A stretch of DNA of 64,000 bases, from assembly GCA_016722565.1 (NCBI GenBank), contig JADKIU010000002.1, positions 1 through 64,000 on the forward strand, given 5' to 3'. Under the pieces are notes generated by a model that was given only the letters and a program-made list of their open reading frames with translations, made no database searches and was not told the DNA's origin. Source of the DNA: Bacteroidota bacterium (GTDB lineage Bacteria > Bacteroidota > Bacteroidia > 2-12-FULL-35-15). Both the position numbers and the translations under genes were made by a program. Positions 17,888 to 26,365 of the stretch are shown here, in pieces (position 1 is the stretch's first letter; each line of letters begins with the position of its first letter).

Positions 17888-18435
17888 ATGAACAAAACGA
17901 ATTTAGCTCAATTTAACAATACTTGGTATACTCCAGGTGGAAATCCTTTGAAACGCATACTTTGGTATTTTACCAATATTATATGGTTTAAATCGGGTTT
18001 TCCTTTTAATGGTTTTAAAGTGTTTTTATTGCGTTTGTTTGGTGCCCAAGTTGGTTCTGGAGTTGTTATTAAACCTTCTGTCAATATTAAATATCCTTGG
18101 AGTTAACAATTGGAAACAACGTTTGGATTGGGGAAGAGGTTTGGATTGATAATTTAGGGAAAGTAACCATCGGAGATAATTCGTGTTTATCGCAAGGTGC
18201 ATTTTTGCTATGCGGCAATCACGATTATAAAAAACAAACATTTGATTTAATCGTTGGAGATATTCATTTGCAAGAGGGAGTATGGATTGGTGCAAAAGCA
18301 ATTGTTTGTCCGGGTATTACTTGTTTTTCTCATTCGGTATTAGCGGTTGGTTCCGTTGCGACCTCCAATTTAGAGGCATATAAAATTTATCAGGGCAATC
18401 CTGCTCAGGTAATTAGAGAGCGAGTAATACAATAA
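17888..18435 (+). CDS. wcaF: WcaF-like sugar O-acetyltransferase (left-handed beta-helix), frameshifted
   Basis: Two open stretches (17888-18106, 18097-18435) join by one missing base in TTGGAGTTAAC near 18100, reading SVNIKYPW then LTIGNNVWIGEEVWID. The product is about 182 residues, normal for WcaF. Hexapeptide repeats (TIGDNSCLSQGAFLLCG, GVWIGAKAIVCPGIT) and the C-terminal GNPAQVIRERVI end fit acetyl-CoA-dependent O-acetyltransferases of colanic-acid type. The catalytic-type His is in GNHDYKKQTFDL. It is cytosolic and acetylates a sugar of the repeat unit or precursor. The stop shares one base with the ATG of the next gene. Confidence 0.75.
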
Positions 18436-19190
18436 TGTTGAAAGTTTCCATCATAACAGTTTGTTTCAATAGCTCGGAAACGATTGAAAGCACAATTCAA
18501 TCGGTTGTTTCTCAAAATTATTCCAACATCGAATACATAATTGTCGATGGCTTGTCAAAGGATCAAACAATGGAAATTATTCACCGATATCAGGATAATA
18601 TTTCGAAGGTGATTTCTGAAAAAGATAATGGTATTTACGATGCTCTTAATAAAGGTATTGGCTTGGCAAGTGGAGATATCATTGCAATCCTTCATGCAGA
18701 CGATTTTTATGCGAACGAAAATGTAATTTCAACGATTGTTGATACATTTGAAAAGGAGCAAGTGGACACCGTCTACGGTGATTTGCAATACATTGATCGA
18801 TTCGATGTGCAAAAAGTAAAACGAAACTGGATTTCAGGAAAGTACAACAAGCAAAACTTTCTAAAAGGATGGATGCCACCTCATCCTTCATTTTTTGCTA
18901 GAAAAAAATGTTATGATTCTTTTGGTGTTTTTAATCTAATTCTCAAATCTGCAGCCGACTATGAATTGATGCTTCGTTTTTTATTCAAAAACAATGTTTC
19001 AGTAGCTTATATTCCTTCTGTATTAGTAAAAATGAGAGTAGGAGGAAAGAGTAATATGTCACTAATGAATAGAATAAAGGCAAATAGGGAAGATAAGAAG
19101 GCTTGGATATTAAACGGGTTAACCCCCGGTTTCTTTACATTTATAAGAAAACCATTGTCGAAGCTAGGGCAATTTTTTAATAATAAATAA
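18435..19190 (+). CDS. Glycosyltransferase family 2
   Basis: 251 residues, GT-A fold. KVSIITVCFNSSETIESTI at the N-terminus, EYIIVDGLSKDQT, ISEKDNGIYDALNKGI, and HADDFY, which supplies the D-x-D-type metal/nucleotide site. PHPSFFARKKCYDSFGVFN is the acceptor-side block. It resembles WcaA/WcaE-type transferases that initiate or extend short repeats. A C-terminal amphipathic stretch (FTFIRKPLSKLGQFF) may contact the membrane. It follows the WcaF-like gene with a TAATG overlap, which fits joint translation; donor sugar unknown. Confidence 0.85.
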   Translation: MLKVSIITVCFNSSETIESTIQSVVSQNYSNIEYIIVDGLSKDQTMEIIHRYQDNISKVISEKDNGIYDALNKGIGLASGDIIAILHADDFYANENVISTIVDTFEKEQVDTVYGDLQYIDRFDVQKVKRNWISGKYNKQNFLKGWMPPHPSFFARKKCYDSFGVFNLILKSAADYELMLRFLFKNNVSVAYIPSVLVKMRVGGKSNMSLMNRIKANREDKKAWILNGLTPGFFTFIRKPLSKLGQFFNNK

Positions 19191-19200
19191 GCATTTCGTA

Positions 19201-20616
19201 ATGGTTTTCAGTAGCACCCTTTTTATATTTTATTTTCTTCCGATTTTCTTGTTGCTTTATTATTTAACTCCCTCAAAATATAAAAATTATACCATTCTTC
19301 TTGCCAGCGTATTGTTCTATTCTTGGGGCGGGCCTGTATTCATATTTGTGATTCTATTGACGACAACTATGGATTTTATTTTGGTAAAGCAAATAGAAAA
19401 AAGCGACTCTAAAAAACGGAAAAAAATATTTTTGTATGTTTCATTAATTATGAATCTCGGGTTATTGTTTGTTTTTAAATATTTGTTTTTTTTTACAGGT
19501 ATTATAGATTCGATTCTTCTTTATTCAGGAGTGAATCCGATCGGTATGAATAAACTCATTCTCCCAATAGGACTTTCCTTTTTTACATTCGAATCGTTAA
19601 CGTATGTTATTGATGTATATCGTGGAGAATACAAATCTTTAAAAAGCTTTAGTAATTATTTGACGTATATACTTTTGTTTCCTAAATTAATTGCAGGACC
19701 AATTATTCCATATAATAAGATTGGTTGGCAGATTGAAGGCGAAAGAAAAGCCACAGCCGAGATGCGTTTATCCGGTATGTTACGTTTCATTTTCGGACTT
19801 TCTAAAAAAGTATTAATTGCGAATGTGATAGGTGAAACGGTTGAAGAGTTGTATAAGTTGGACGCTGAAAATATCGACACATTAACTGCTTGGGCAATGT
19901 CAATCGGCTATACGATGCAATTATATTTTGATTTTTCAGGATATTCAGATATGGCAATTGGAATCTGTAAGATGATTGGCTTTACGATTCCTGAAAATTT
20001 CAACTTTCCTTATATCTCAAAATCAATCACTGAATTTTGGAGGCGCTGGCATATTTCTCTTGGAAATTGGATGCGCAATTATCTATATATCCCTTTAGGT
20101 GGGAGTAAAGGAAGTGTTTATCGTACGTATTTAAATCTTTGGTTCGTTTTTATAATTTCAGGATTTTGGCATGGGGCAGGTTGGAACTTTATTTTTTGGG
20201 GAGCATACAATGGCTTTTTTTTAATGCTAGAACGATTGTTTTTAGGACGATATTTAAAAAATGGGTTAGCAGTCATCTATACCTTTTTTATTGCGAACAT
20301 TGGATGGGTGTTGTTCCGAAATGATGACATGCATGTGTCGTGGCTTGTTTATAAAAAAATGTTTTCATTTGAATTTCATGATAACATGAACGTGCTTGAT
20401 ATTCGATTTGGCATTGCTCTTACTTTAGCTTTGTTACTTTCTTTCAGTGGACTAATTCATTCTTATTATAAGATTGTACAGAATGATGATGCACTTTTTG
20501 TTCACAATAAATGGCGTCTCAATAGTTTATTTGTATTAAGTTTGATTTTACTAATATTGAGCTCTTCTTATATTCTTGGACAAGATTTTAATCCCTTTAT
20601 TTATTTTAGATTTTAA
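19201..20616 (+). CDS. MBOAT family O-acyltransferase (AlgI-like)
   Basis: 471 residues with about 11 membrane helices. MVFSSTLFIFYFLPIFLLLYY is a typical start. SITEFWRRWHISLGNWMRNYLY and GFWHGAGWNFIFWGAYNG carry the two His of the MBOAT active site. LILPIGLSFFTFESLTYVIDVYRGE is also diagnostic. In alginate and related systems AlgI moves acetyl from a cytoplasmic donor across the membrane to AlgJ/AlgX. The next gene, sharing one base with the stop, encodes the AlgJ-like partner, so this pair should O-acetylate the polymer in the periplasm after polymerisation. Confidence 0.9.
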   Translation: MVFSSTLFIFYFLPIFLLLYYLTPSKYKNYTILLASVLFYSWGGPVFIFVILLTTTMDFILVKQIEKSDSKKRKKIFLYVSLIMNLGLLFVFKYLFFFTGIIDSILLYSGVNPIGMNKLILPIGLSFFTFESLTYVIDVYRGEYKSLKSFSNYLTYILLFPKLIAGPIIPYNKIGWQIEGERKATAEMRLSGMLRFIFGLSKKVLIANVIGETVEELYKLDAENIDTLTAWAMSIGYTMQLYFDFSGYSDMAIGICKMIGFTIPENFNFPYISKSITEFWRRWHISLGNWMRNYLYIPLGGSKGSVYRTYLNLWFVFIISGFWHGAGWNFIFWGAYNGFFLMLERLFLGRYLKNGLAVIYTFFIANIGWVLFRNDDMHVSWLVYKKMFSFEFHDNMNVLDIRFGIALTLALLLSFSGLIHSYYKIVQNDDALFVHNKWRLNSLFVLSLILLILSSSYILGQDFNPFIYFRF

Positions 20617-21716
20617 TGCAGAAAAGAAAATACAATATATTGTTTGGCTTTTTGATTTTATGTTTGTTATTCCATTTGGCATTTAAGCCATTTAATTGGA
20701 TAAAAGATTTAGATCTGTCTGGATATTTTACTGAACCGGAATTTATTGGTTTGACTGCAGAGAATTACTTCTCTTCACAATTTCAGGACACAACAGAAAA
20801 ATCGTTAAATTTTAACTTCGGTTTATTTCCCGGATTTACTAGGATTCATCATCAGATAGAATATAGTTTCTTTAACCGGATGCATGTGAAAGATGTGCAT
20901 AGTGGAAAGAAAGGATATTTATTCAGGTATTGTGATATTTGTATGTCTGATAGAGATTTTGGACCTGATTATATTGAATCTTTTTTAAATAAATACAAAG
21001 TATTTCAAGATTCACTAAAAGCCGCAGGGAAAAATATTGTATGGGTTATCGCGCCTGATAAAAATTTCACTTTTAGTGAATATCTCCCTGAAGAAAAGCA
21101 TGTTGAACAAATTTATCCCTTCTATTGGACGTTAAGAAAAGGTTTTATAGAAAAAGGAATAAACTTTATAGATTTTAATGAATTGGCGTTTCGTGAAAAA
21201 AATAAATTTCAGTTCGAAGTATTCAATAAAGGTGGTGTTCATTGGACAAATGCCTACGCGAATCGATGTTTCGATTCTATTTGCTCTTATTTGAGTCAAA
21301 ATACCGATATTAAAATTAAAAATACAATCACACTCAAAAAAATAAATCGTCCATGGTCTTATGATATTGATATGGAAATTGCTGGAAACTTATTATTGCC
21401 ATTGAAGCAAGATAATTTCTATTCATCGGAAATTGAATCGGAGTCAAATGCTCATAATAAAAAGCTTTTGTTGATTGGTGATAGTTTTACGCATGCTTGG
21501 GTTTGGAAAAAGGTGTATTCTTCTTGTTTTCATCCTGAGTCGGAATTTTGGTATTATAATAGAGATTTAAATACTTTAGAGAATAAGTACATCGGACCTG
21601 TTTCCAGAAAGGATACACGCAAAAATATTTCAAAGTTTGATACATTTATTATTGTCTTTACTGCTTTAAATGCAGAACAACTTACATATGGTTTTATTGA
21701 GGATGTTTACCAATAG
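20616..21716 (+). CDS. AlgJ/AlgX-like SGNH-fold O-acetyltransferase partner
   Basis: 366 residues with a single N-terminal membrane anchor (ILFGFLILCLLFHLAF). GKKGYLFRY, KNIVWVIAPDKNFTFSEYLP, GVHWTNAYA and LLIGDSFTHAW match the SGNH-like ALGX/ALGJ family: the Ser in GDSF is the nucleophile and the HWT block contributes another site residue. It is periplasmic, passing acetyl from the MBOAT partner to polysaccharide. It is the last gene of the locus and is followed directly by a strong hairpin terminator. Length and motifs look complete. Confidence 0.8.
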   Translation: MQKRKYNILFGFLILCLLFHLAFKPFNWIKDLDLSGYFTEPEFIGLTAENYFSSQFQDTTEKSLNFNFGLFPGFTRIHHQIEYSFFNRMHVKDVHSGKKGYLFRYCDICMSDRDFGPDYIESFLNKYKVFQDSLKAAGKNIVWVIAPDKNFTFSEYLPEEKHVEQIYPFYWTLRKGFIEKGINFIDFNELAFREKNKFQFEVFNKGGVHWTNAYANRCFDSICSYLSQNTDIKIKNTITLKKINRPWSYDIDMEIAGNLLLPLKQDNFYSSEIESESNAHNKKLLLIGDSFTHAWVWKKVYSSCFHPESEFWYYNRDLNTLENKYIGPVSRKDTRKNISKFDTFIIVFTALNAEQLTYGFIEDVYQ

Positions 21717-21758
21717 AAATATTGGTACTTCTGTTTAAAAATAGTGGGATAATAGCAT

Positions 21759-21788
21759 AAAAAAAACCGAGTATTACTCGGTTTTTTT
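21759..21788. terminator. Bidirectional rho-independent terminator
   Basis: A8, then CCGAGT-ATT-ACTCGG (perfect 6-bp stem, 3-nt loop), then T7. It sits between the convergent AlgJ-like (+) and PorG-like (-) genes and reads as a terminator on both strands; it marks the end of the polysaccharide locus. Confidence 0.85.
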
Positions 21789-21791
21789 ATT

Positions 21792-22700
21792 TTAGAACTT
21801 AGCACGTATCTTACGTTTCTTGTATTTCTTATGTTTGAAGATACTGCCATATTTAGAACGGTAGAAAGAACTTTTACCTCTAATGATATAGCTGTAATTG
21901 ATTGACGTTGTCATATAGGAGTCATTGTGAGAAGGGTCTCCTCGTTTAGATCCTACTGTGTAATTTTCTCTGTCAGGAACTCCTGCCATATTCCCTAATT
22001 CATCTCTTCTGTTTGCTAATGCAACCGCCTCTGCACTTGTCAAATCTGAAGGGTCAGCATAAACTGTGCTCACATCATCTAAATAATCAGTGAAGGTCGT
22101 TCTCCAGCTAAATTCCCATCCAATACGGTGTTTCTTATCAATTGTAAAGTATAATCCTAATCCTAATGGCACGGCTGCTCCAATAGGAGAGTAAGTTACA
22201 CCTTCTGTTTTAAGCGGACGCAAAGGTGTCCAAGCACCATTGTAATAGGTTTTTGGACTGTGATAAAATGCAGAGATACCAACAAACGCATACATTCTGA
22301 AATCGTTTCTGTAACGGTAAGTATGTCCTAAATCAGGAACATCCACGAAGAAAAACTGACCAGTTAATTCTAAATCTATGATGTCGTTCCTGAAAGACAA
22401 ATTACGCCCCATACGACCAGGGTTTGTTGAAAGGTAATCCGCTCCTGCAATTCTGCTCCAATTCAATCCAAGTTTTGCGGAGATGATAGGGTTGACTTTA
22501 TAACGAGCAAAACCGCCCACAGCAAATTGGGTTTTTGATAATTTTAAATCAGCAATAAAATCTTTACGTGTCTCAGACTTTCCGCCCATTTCACCCAAAT
22601 AGTTGGAAGCTCCGGCATGAACACCAAAATCCCATAGGTATTGTCCGAACCCCATAAACGGCAAACCGGACAATGATAATATAACTAATAGTTTACGCAT
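21792..22700 (-). CDS. porG: PorG-like T9SS outer-membrane protein (DUF6089 family)
   Basis: 302 residues with a signal peptide ending FMGFGQ. DFGVHAGASNYLGEMGG near the N-terminus and repeated amphipathic strands (FAVGGFARYKVNPIISAKLGLNW, PLGLGLYFTIDKKHRIGWEFSWR, TTFTDYLDDVS) give an outer-membrane beta-barrel of the DUF6089/PorG group. PorG is thought to link the T9SS PorK/PorN ring to the outer membrane. The C-terminal tail is unusually basic (FKHKKYKKRKIRAKF). It is monocistronic with its own promoter. Assignment to PorG rather than a related DUF6089 barrel is by similarity only. Confidence 0.65.
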   Translation of the reverse strand: MRKLLVILSLSGLPFMGFGQYLWDFGVHAGASNYLGEMGGKSETRKDFIADLKLSKTQFAVGGFARYKVNPIISAKLGLNWSRIAGADYLSTNPGRMGRNLSFRNDIIDLELTGQFFFVDVPDLGHTYRYRNDFRMYAFVGISAFYHSPKTYYNGAWTPLRPLKTEGVTYSPIGAAVPLGLGLYFTIDKKHRIGWEFSWRTTFTDYLDDVSTVYADPSDLTSAEAVALANRRDELGNMAGVPDRENYTVGSKRGDPSHNDSYMTTSINYSYIIRGKSSFYRSKYGSIFKHKKYKKRKIRAKF

Positions 22701-22704
22701 CTTG

Positions 22705-22738
22705 CAAATTTATAAAAATTATCGAGAAAAAAACCAAA
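22705..22738 (-). promoter_or_regulatory. Promoter TTTG-N22-TAAATTTG for the porG-like gene
   Basis: On the minus strand TAAATTTG (22712 to 22705) is preceded, 22 nt away, by TTTG (22738 to 22735). The -7 box ends only 4 nt before the ATG at 22700, implying a very short or absent leader. Confidence 0.5.
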
Positions 22739-22794
22739 TAATATTTTTTTACCTTCGTGACTTAACTATAGCAAAAATAAAAAACTTAATTCAA

Positions 22795-23739
22795 ATGGGC
22801 AACAGCATTACAGAACTATTTAAGATAAAATACCCTATTGTTCAGGCAGGTATGATTTGGTGCAGCGGATGGGAATTGGCGGCAGCTGTTACTAATGCAG
22901 GTGGTTTGGGCGTCATCGGTAGTGGAAGTATGTACCCGGAAGTTCTTCGAGAACATATTCAGAAATGTAAAAAAGCGACTAATAATGGCATTTTTGCGGT
23001 GAATGTTCCTATGCTGTATCCGGATTTGGATAAACACATGGATGTTATTGTTAATGAGGGCGTTAGGGTGGTAATCACTTCGGCTGGAAATCCGAAAACC
23101 TGGACCTCGAAATTGAAAGAAAAAGGAATTATTGTGGTTCATGTTATTGCGAATGCCAAATTTGCTAAAAAAGCAGAAGAAGCAGGTGTGGATGCGATAG
23201 TTGCTGAAGGGTTTGAGGCTGGTGGACATAATGGAAGAGAGGAAACAACAACCCTTTGTTTGATTCCAATTATTAAACAAACTGTTAAAATTCCTGTTAT
23301 AGCAGCAGGTGGTATCGCCACCGGAAGAGCCATGTTGGCCATGATGGCTTTGGGAGCAGATGGTGTGCAGATTGGTAGTCGATTTGTTGCCTCTGAAGAG
23401 TCATCTGCTAATATTCACTTTAAGAATGCTGTCATCACCTCTCATGAAGGGGATACGAAGTTGATGTTGAAACAATTGACTCCAGTACGTTTATTAAAAA
23501 ATAAGTTTGCCGAAGATGTACAACTTGCAGAGCAAAATTCAGCTTCAGTTGATGAATTGTCAAAATTACTTGGCCGTGGTCGCGCTAAAAAAGGTATGTT
23601 TGAAGGAGATATGGTGGAAGGGGAGTTAGAAATCGGACAAGTTGCTGCGCTTATCAGAGAAATAAAATCAGCAAAAGAAATTATTGATGAAATTGTTGCT
23701 GAATACAATCAAGCAAAAGCGACTTTAAAAAATATATAA
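22795..23739 (+). CDS. Nitronate monooxygenase (2-nitropropane dioxygenase-like)
   Basis: The start at ATG 22795 gives 314 residues beginning MGNSITELFKIKYPIVQAGM; in-frame codons further up lie in the divergent promoter region. FMN-binding TIM-barrel blocks are PIVQAGMIW, AGGLGVIGSG, VIAEG-like VAEGFEAGGHNG, VIAAGGIATGRAMLAMMALGADGVQIGSRF. The reaction is flavin-dependent oxidation of alkyl nitronates, although close relatives (FabK-type enoyl reductases) share the fold. It is cytosolic. It stands alone, divergent from porG and 27 bp ahead of the M16 peptidase pair. No unusual features. Confidence 0.8.
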   Translation: MGNSITELFKIKYPIVQAGMIWCSGWELAAAVTNAGGLGVIGSGSMYPEVLREHIQKCKKATNNGIFAVNVPMLYPDLDKHMDVIVNEGVRVVITSAGNPKTWTSKLKEKGIIVVHVIANAKFAKKAEEAGVDAIVAEGFEAGGHNGREETTTLCLIPIIKQTVKIPVIAAGGIATGRAMLAMMALGADGVQIGSRFVASEESSANIHFKNAVITSHEGDTKLMLKQLTPVRLLKNKFAEDVQLAEQNSASVDELSKLLGRGRAKKGMFEGDMVEGELEIGQVAALIREIKSAKEIIDEIVAEYNQAKATLKNI

Positions 23740-23766
23740 TTTGAGGATGAATTTTAAAATCAGCAT

Positions 23767-25005
23767 ATGATAAAATACGAAAAGTTTGAATTAGAGAATG
23801 GATTGAAAGTGATTTACCATGAAGATAAATCTACTCCAATTGCTTGTATCAATATTTTATATAATGTAGGTGCTCGCGATGAGAATCCGAATCAAACCGG
23901 TTTCGCCCATTTATTTGAACATCTGATGTTTGGCGGATCTGTAAATATTCCAAATTATGATGAACCGCTTCAACGCGTAGGTGGCGAAAACAATGCCTAC
24001 ACCACCAATGATATTACCAATTATTATCTAACTCTTCCTTCTGAAAATTTAGAAACCGGTTTCTGGTTGGAGAGTGATCGTATGTTAAGCCTTGCCTTTT
24101 CTGATAAAAGTTTGGAAGTACAACGCAACGTAGTTATTGAAGAGTTTAAACAACGCTACTTAAATCAACCATATGGTGATGTATGGTTGCTGATGCGTCC
24201 GATGATTTATAAAGTGCATCCCTACCAATGGGATACAATCGGGAAAGAAATTTCACACATCGAAAATGCACAAATGCAGGATGTAAAAAATTTCTTTAAA
24301 AAGTTCTATTGTCCAAATAATGCAATCATGGTGGTTGCCGGAAATGTTAAATTGGAGGATGTAAAAAAACTTTCTGAAAAATGGTTCGGGCCAATACCAA
24401 AAGGCCCTGAAAATAAACGCAATTTACCGGCTGAACCGCCACAAACAGAAGCTCGTAGTTTAACGGTTGAACGCGATGTTCCTGCCGATGCAATCTACAA
24501 AGCGTATCACATGTGCTCACGTTTCGACAAAGAATATTATGCAACGGATTTGATTTCAGATATTCTTTCGCGTGGAAATTCATCCCGTATGCACAATACG
24601 TTGATAAAGGATAAAAAATTATTCAGCGATTTACATGCTTATGTAATGGGCGACTTTGATAAAGGTTTGTTTGTTGTTTCCGGTAAGCTTTCGAAAGGTG
24701 TTACGATGGAGCAAGCTGAACAAGGTATTAATGAAGAATTAGATAAAATGAAATCCGAATTCGTTGCGAAAGATGAGCTTCAGAAAGTGAAAAATAAAAT
24801 GGAAGCTTCTCATGTTTTTGGTGAAATTGAAGTATTGAATAAAGCTGCAAACCTTGCTGTGTCGGAACTACTCGGTGATGCAAATATGGTAAACCTCGAA
24901 GTTGAAAAATACTTGGCGGTAACCGCAGAACAAATTAAAGAGCAAGCAAACATTATTTTCAGAAAAGAAAATTGCTCTACATTGTATTATAAAGCGAAGA
25001 TATAA
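23767..25005 (+). CDS. M16 family zinc metallopeptidase, active subunit
   Basis: 412 residues. The inverted zinc motif is HLFEH (in GFAHLFEHLMFGGS near residue 50), with the distal Glu in VVIEEFKQRY about 75 residues later. GGENNAYTTNDITNYY is the usual substrate-strand block. M16B peptidases are clamshell enzymes that degrade or process peptides. The next gene encodes the inactive partner with the R/Y pair, only 5 bp downstream, so the two should form a heterodimer. No signal peptide is evident, so the location is cytosolic or uncertain. Confidence 0.9.
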   Translation: MIKYEKFELENGLKVIYHEDKSTPIACINILYNVGARDENPNQTGFAHLFEHLMFGGSVNIPNYDEPLQRVGGENNAYTTNDITNYYLTLPSENLETGFWLESDRMLSLAFSDKSLEVQRNVVIEEFKQRYLNQPYGDVWLLMRPMIYKVHPYQWDTIGKEISHIENAQMQDVKNFFKKFYCPNNAIMVVAGNVKLEDVKKLSEKWFGPIPKGPENKRNLPAEPPQTEARSLTVERDVPADAIYKAYHMCSRFDKEYYATDLISDILSRGNSSRMHNTLIKDKKLFSDLHAYVMGDFDKGLFVVSGKLSKGVTMEQAEQGINEELDKMKSEFVAKDELQKVKNKMEASHVFGEIEVLNKAANLAVSELLGDANMVNLEVEKYLAVTAEQIKEQANIIFRKENCSTLYYKAKI

Positions 25006-25010
25006 GAGAT

Positions 25011-26297
25011 ATGCAAACATTAGACAGAACAACATCGCCTTCCTTTAAAACGGTTGATAAAATCGAAATGATTCGTGCGACAGAAAAACGGTTGAAGAAT
25101 AATATTCCCGTGTATTCAATTAATGCCGGATCTCAGGAGTTAATTAAAATTGAATTTTTGTTTGGAGCAGGAATGTTTCAGCAACAAATGCCCTTGCAAG
25201 CGGCTACCGTAAACTCAATGCTCGAAGAAGGAACGTCTAAAATGTCGGCTGCGCAAATTGCTGATGCCGTAGATTTTTATGGTGCTTTTTTAGAAGTAGG
25301 GGTTTCACAAGACAATGCTTCTGTTGTTTTGTATACCTTAAATAAACATTTAAAAGCTACTTTACCGGTTGTGGAAGATGTTATTAAAAATGCAACTTTT
25401 CCGGAAGATGAATTGCAAACTCATCTTATAAATAAAAAACAAAAATTTCATGTCAACAATCAAAAGGTAGCGAATGTTGCTCGAAAACGGTTCACCGAGT
25501 TGATTTTTGGATCCAAGCATCCTTATGGAATCAACGTGCAAGAGCCTGATTTTGATAAAATCAATCGAAATTATCTGAACGAATTTTATAAACTATATTA
25601 TCGCTCTAACAATTGTAAAATTATTTTAGCAGGGAAAATTGATGAAGAAGTATTTCACTTGTTAAATGACTTTTTTGGCGGAACCGATTGGTCAACTGAC
25701 AGCCAACCGAAAGTGAATACGATTCAAATTGTTTCTGAAAAACAACGCGAACAATTGATTTACAAAGAAGAAGCTTTGCAATCAGCTATTCGAATAGGAA
25801 AGGTAATGTTTAATAAAACCCATCCTGACTTTCAATCGCTGCAAATACTCAATACTGTTTTTGGAGGATATTTCGGCTCACGACTGATGTCAAATATTCG
25901 TGAAGACAAAGGTTATACTTATGGAATTGGTTCGGGTATTGCTTCACTTCAAAACTCGGGATACTTTTTTATTTCTACCGAAGTTGGAGTAGATGTTTGC
26001 AAAAATGCCATTGACGAAATATACTTTGAAATGAATCGTTTAAGAACCGAGCTGATTCCTGAAGATGAACTCCAATTGGTGAAGAATTACCTATTGGGAA
26101 CGTTCTTACGATCCGTGGATGGTCCGTTTGCCATGGCTGAGCGCTTTAAAGGTATTCTAGAGTATAACCTTTCGTATGATTATTTTGATAAATACATTGC
26201 AACTATTAAGAGCGTTTCCGCATCTCAATTGTGTGATTTAGCCACTACTTATTTCGATAAGGAGAGCATGATTGAACTGGTTGTAGGTAAAAAATAG
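25011..26297 (+). CDS. M16 family peptidase-like, inactive partner subunit
   Basis: 428 residues. The M16 fold is clear (VNSMLEEGTSKMSAAQIADAV, YYRSNNCKIILAGKID), but the HxxEH site is absent: the aligned stretch reads QAATVNSMLEEG. It retains the substrate-binding R/Y region GYFGSRLMSNIREDKGYTYGIGSG. Such active/inactive pairs form one catalytic chamber. It starts 5 bp after the active subunit and is followed by a promoter for the next gene. No signal peptide is seen. Function as a heterodimer is family knowledge, not shown here. Confidence 0.85.
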   Translation: MQTLDRTTSPSFKTVDKIEMIRATEKRLKNNIPVYSINAGSQELIKIEFLFGAGMFQQQMPLQAATVNSMLEEGTSKMSAAQIADAVDFYGAFLEVGVSQDNASVVLYTLNKHLKATLPVVEDVIKNATFPEDELQTHLINKKQKFHVNNQKVANVARKRFTELIFGSKHPYGINVQEPDFDKINRNYLNEFYKLYYRSNNCKIILAGKIDEEVFHLLNDFFGGTDWSTDSQPKVNTIQIVSEKQREQLIYKEEALQSAIRIGKVMFNKTHPDFQSLQILNTVFGGYFGSRLMSNIREDKGYTYGIGSGIASLQNSGYFFISTEVGVDVCKNAIDEIYFEMNRLRTELIPEDELQLVKNYLLGTFLRSVDGPFAMAERFKGILEYNLSYDYFDKYIATIKSVSASQLCDLATTYFDKESMIELVVGKK

Positions 26298-26329
26298 TTG
26301 GCAAAACACACAGATTTTAAGTAAATTTG
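26298..26329 (+). promoter_or_regulatory. Promoter TTG-N21-TAAATTTG
   Basis: TTG at 26298-26300 and TAAATTTG at 26322-26329 match the Bacteroidota -33/-7 consensus. The start (26366) is 36 bp downstream; the leader contains GGTC...GACC arms around a CCC/GGG stretch (26337-26358) that could form a small hairpin. Confidence 0.6.
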
Positions 26330-26365
26330 CCTTACAGGTCCCCTCGGGGTAGTAGACCAATTTCA

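Noticed and set aside
22816..23280. Long minus-strand open frame opposite the nitronate monooxygenase
   Set aside because: It is an antisense shadow of a well-recognised enzyme, with no start signal and no domain.
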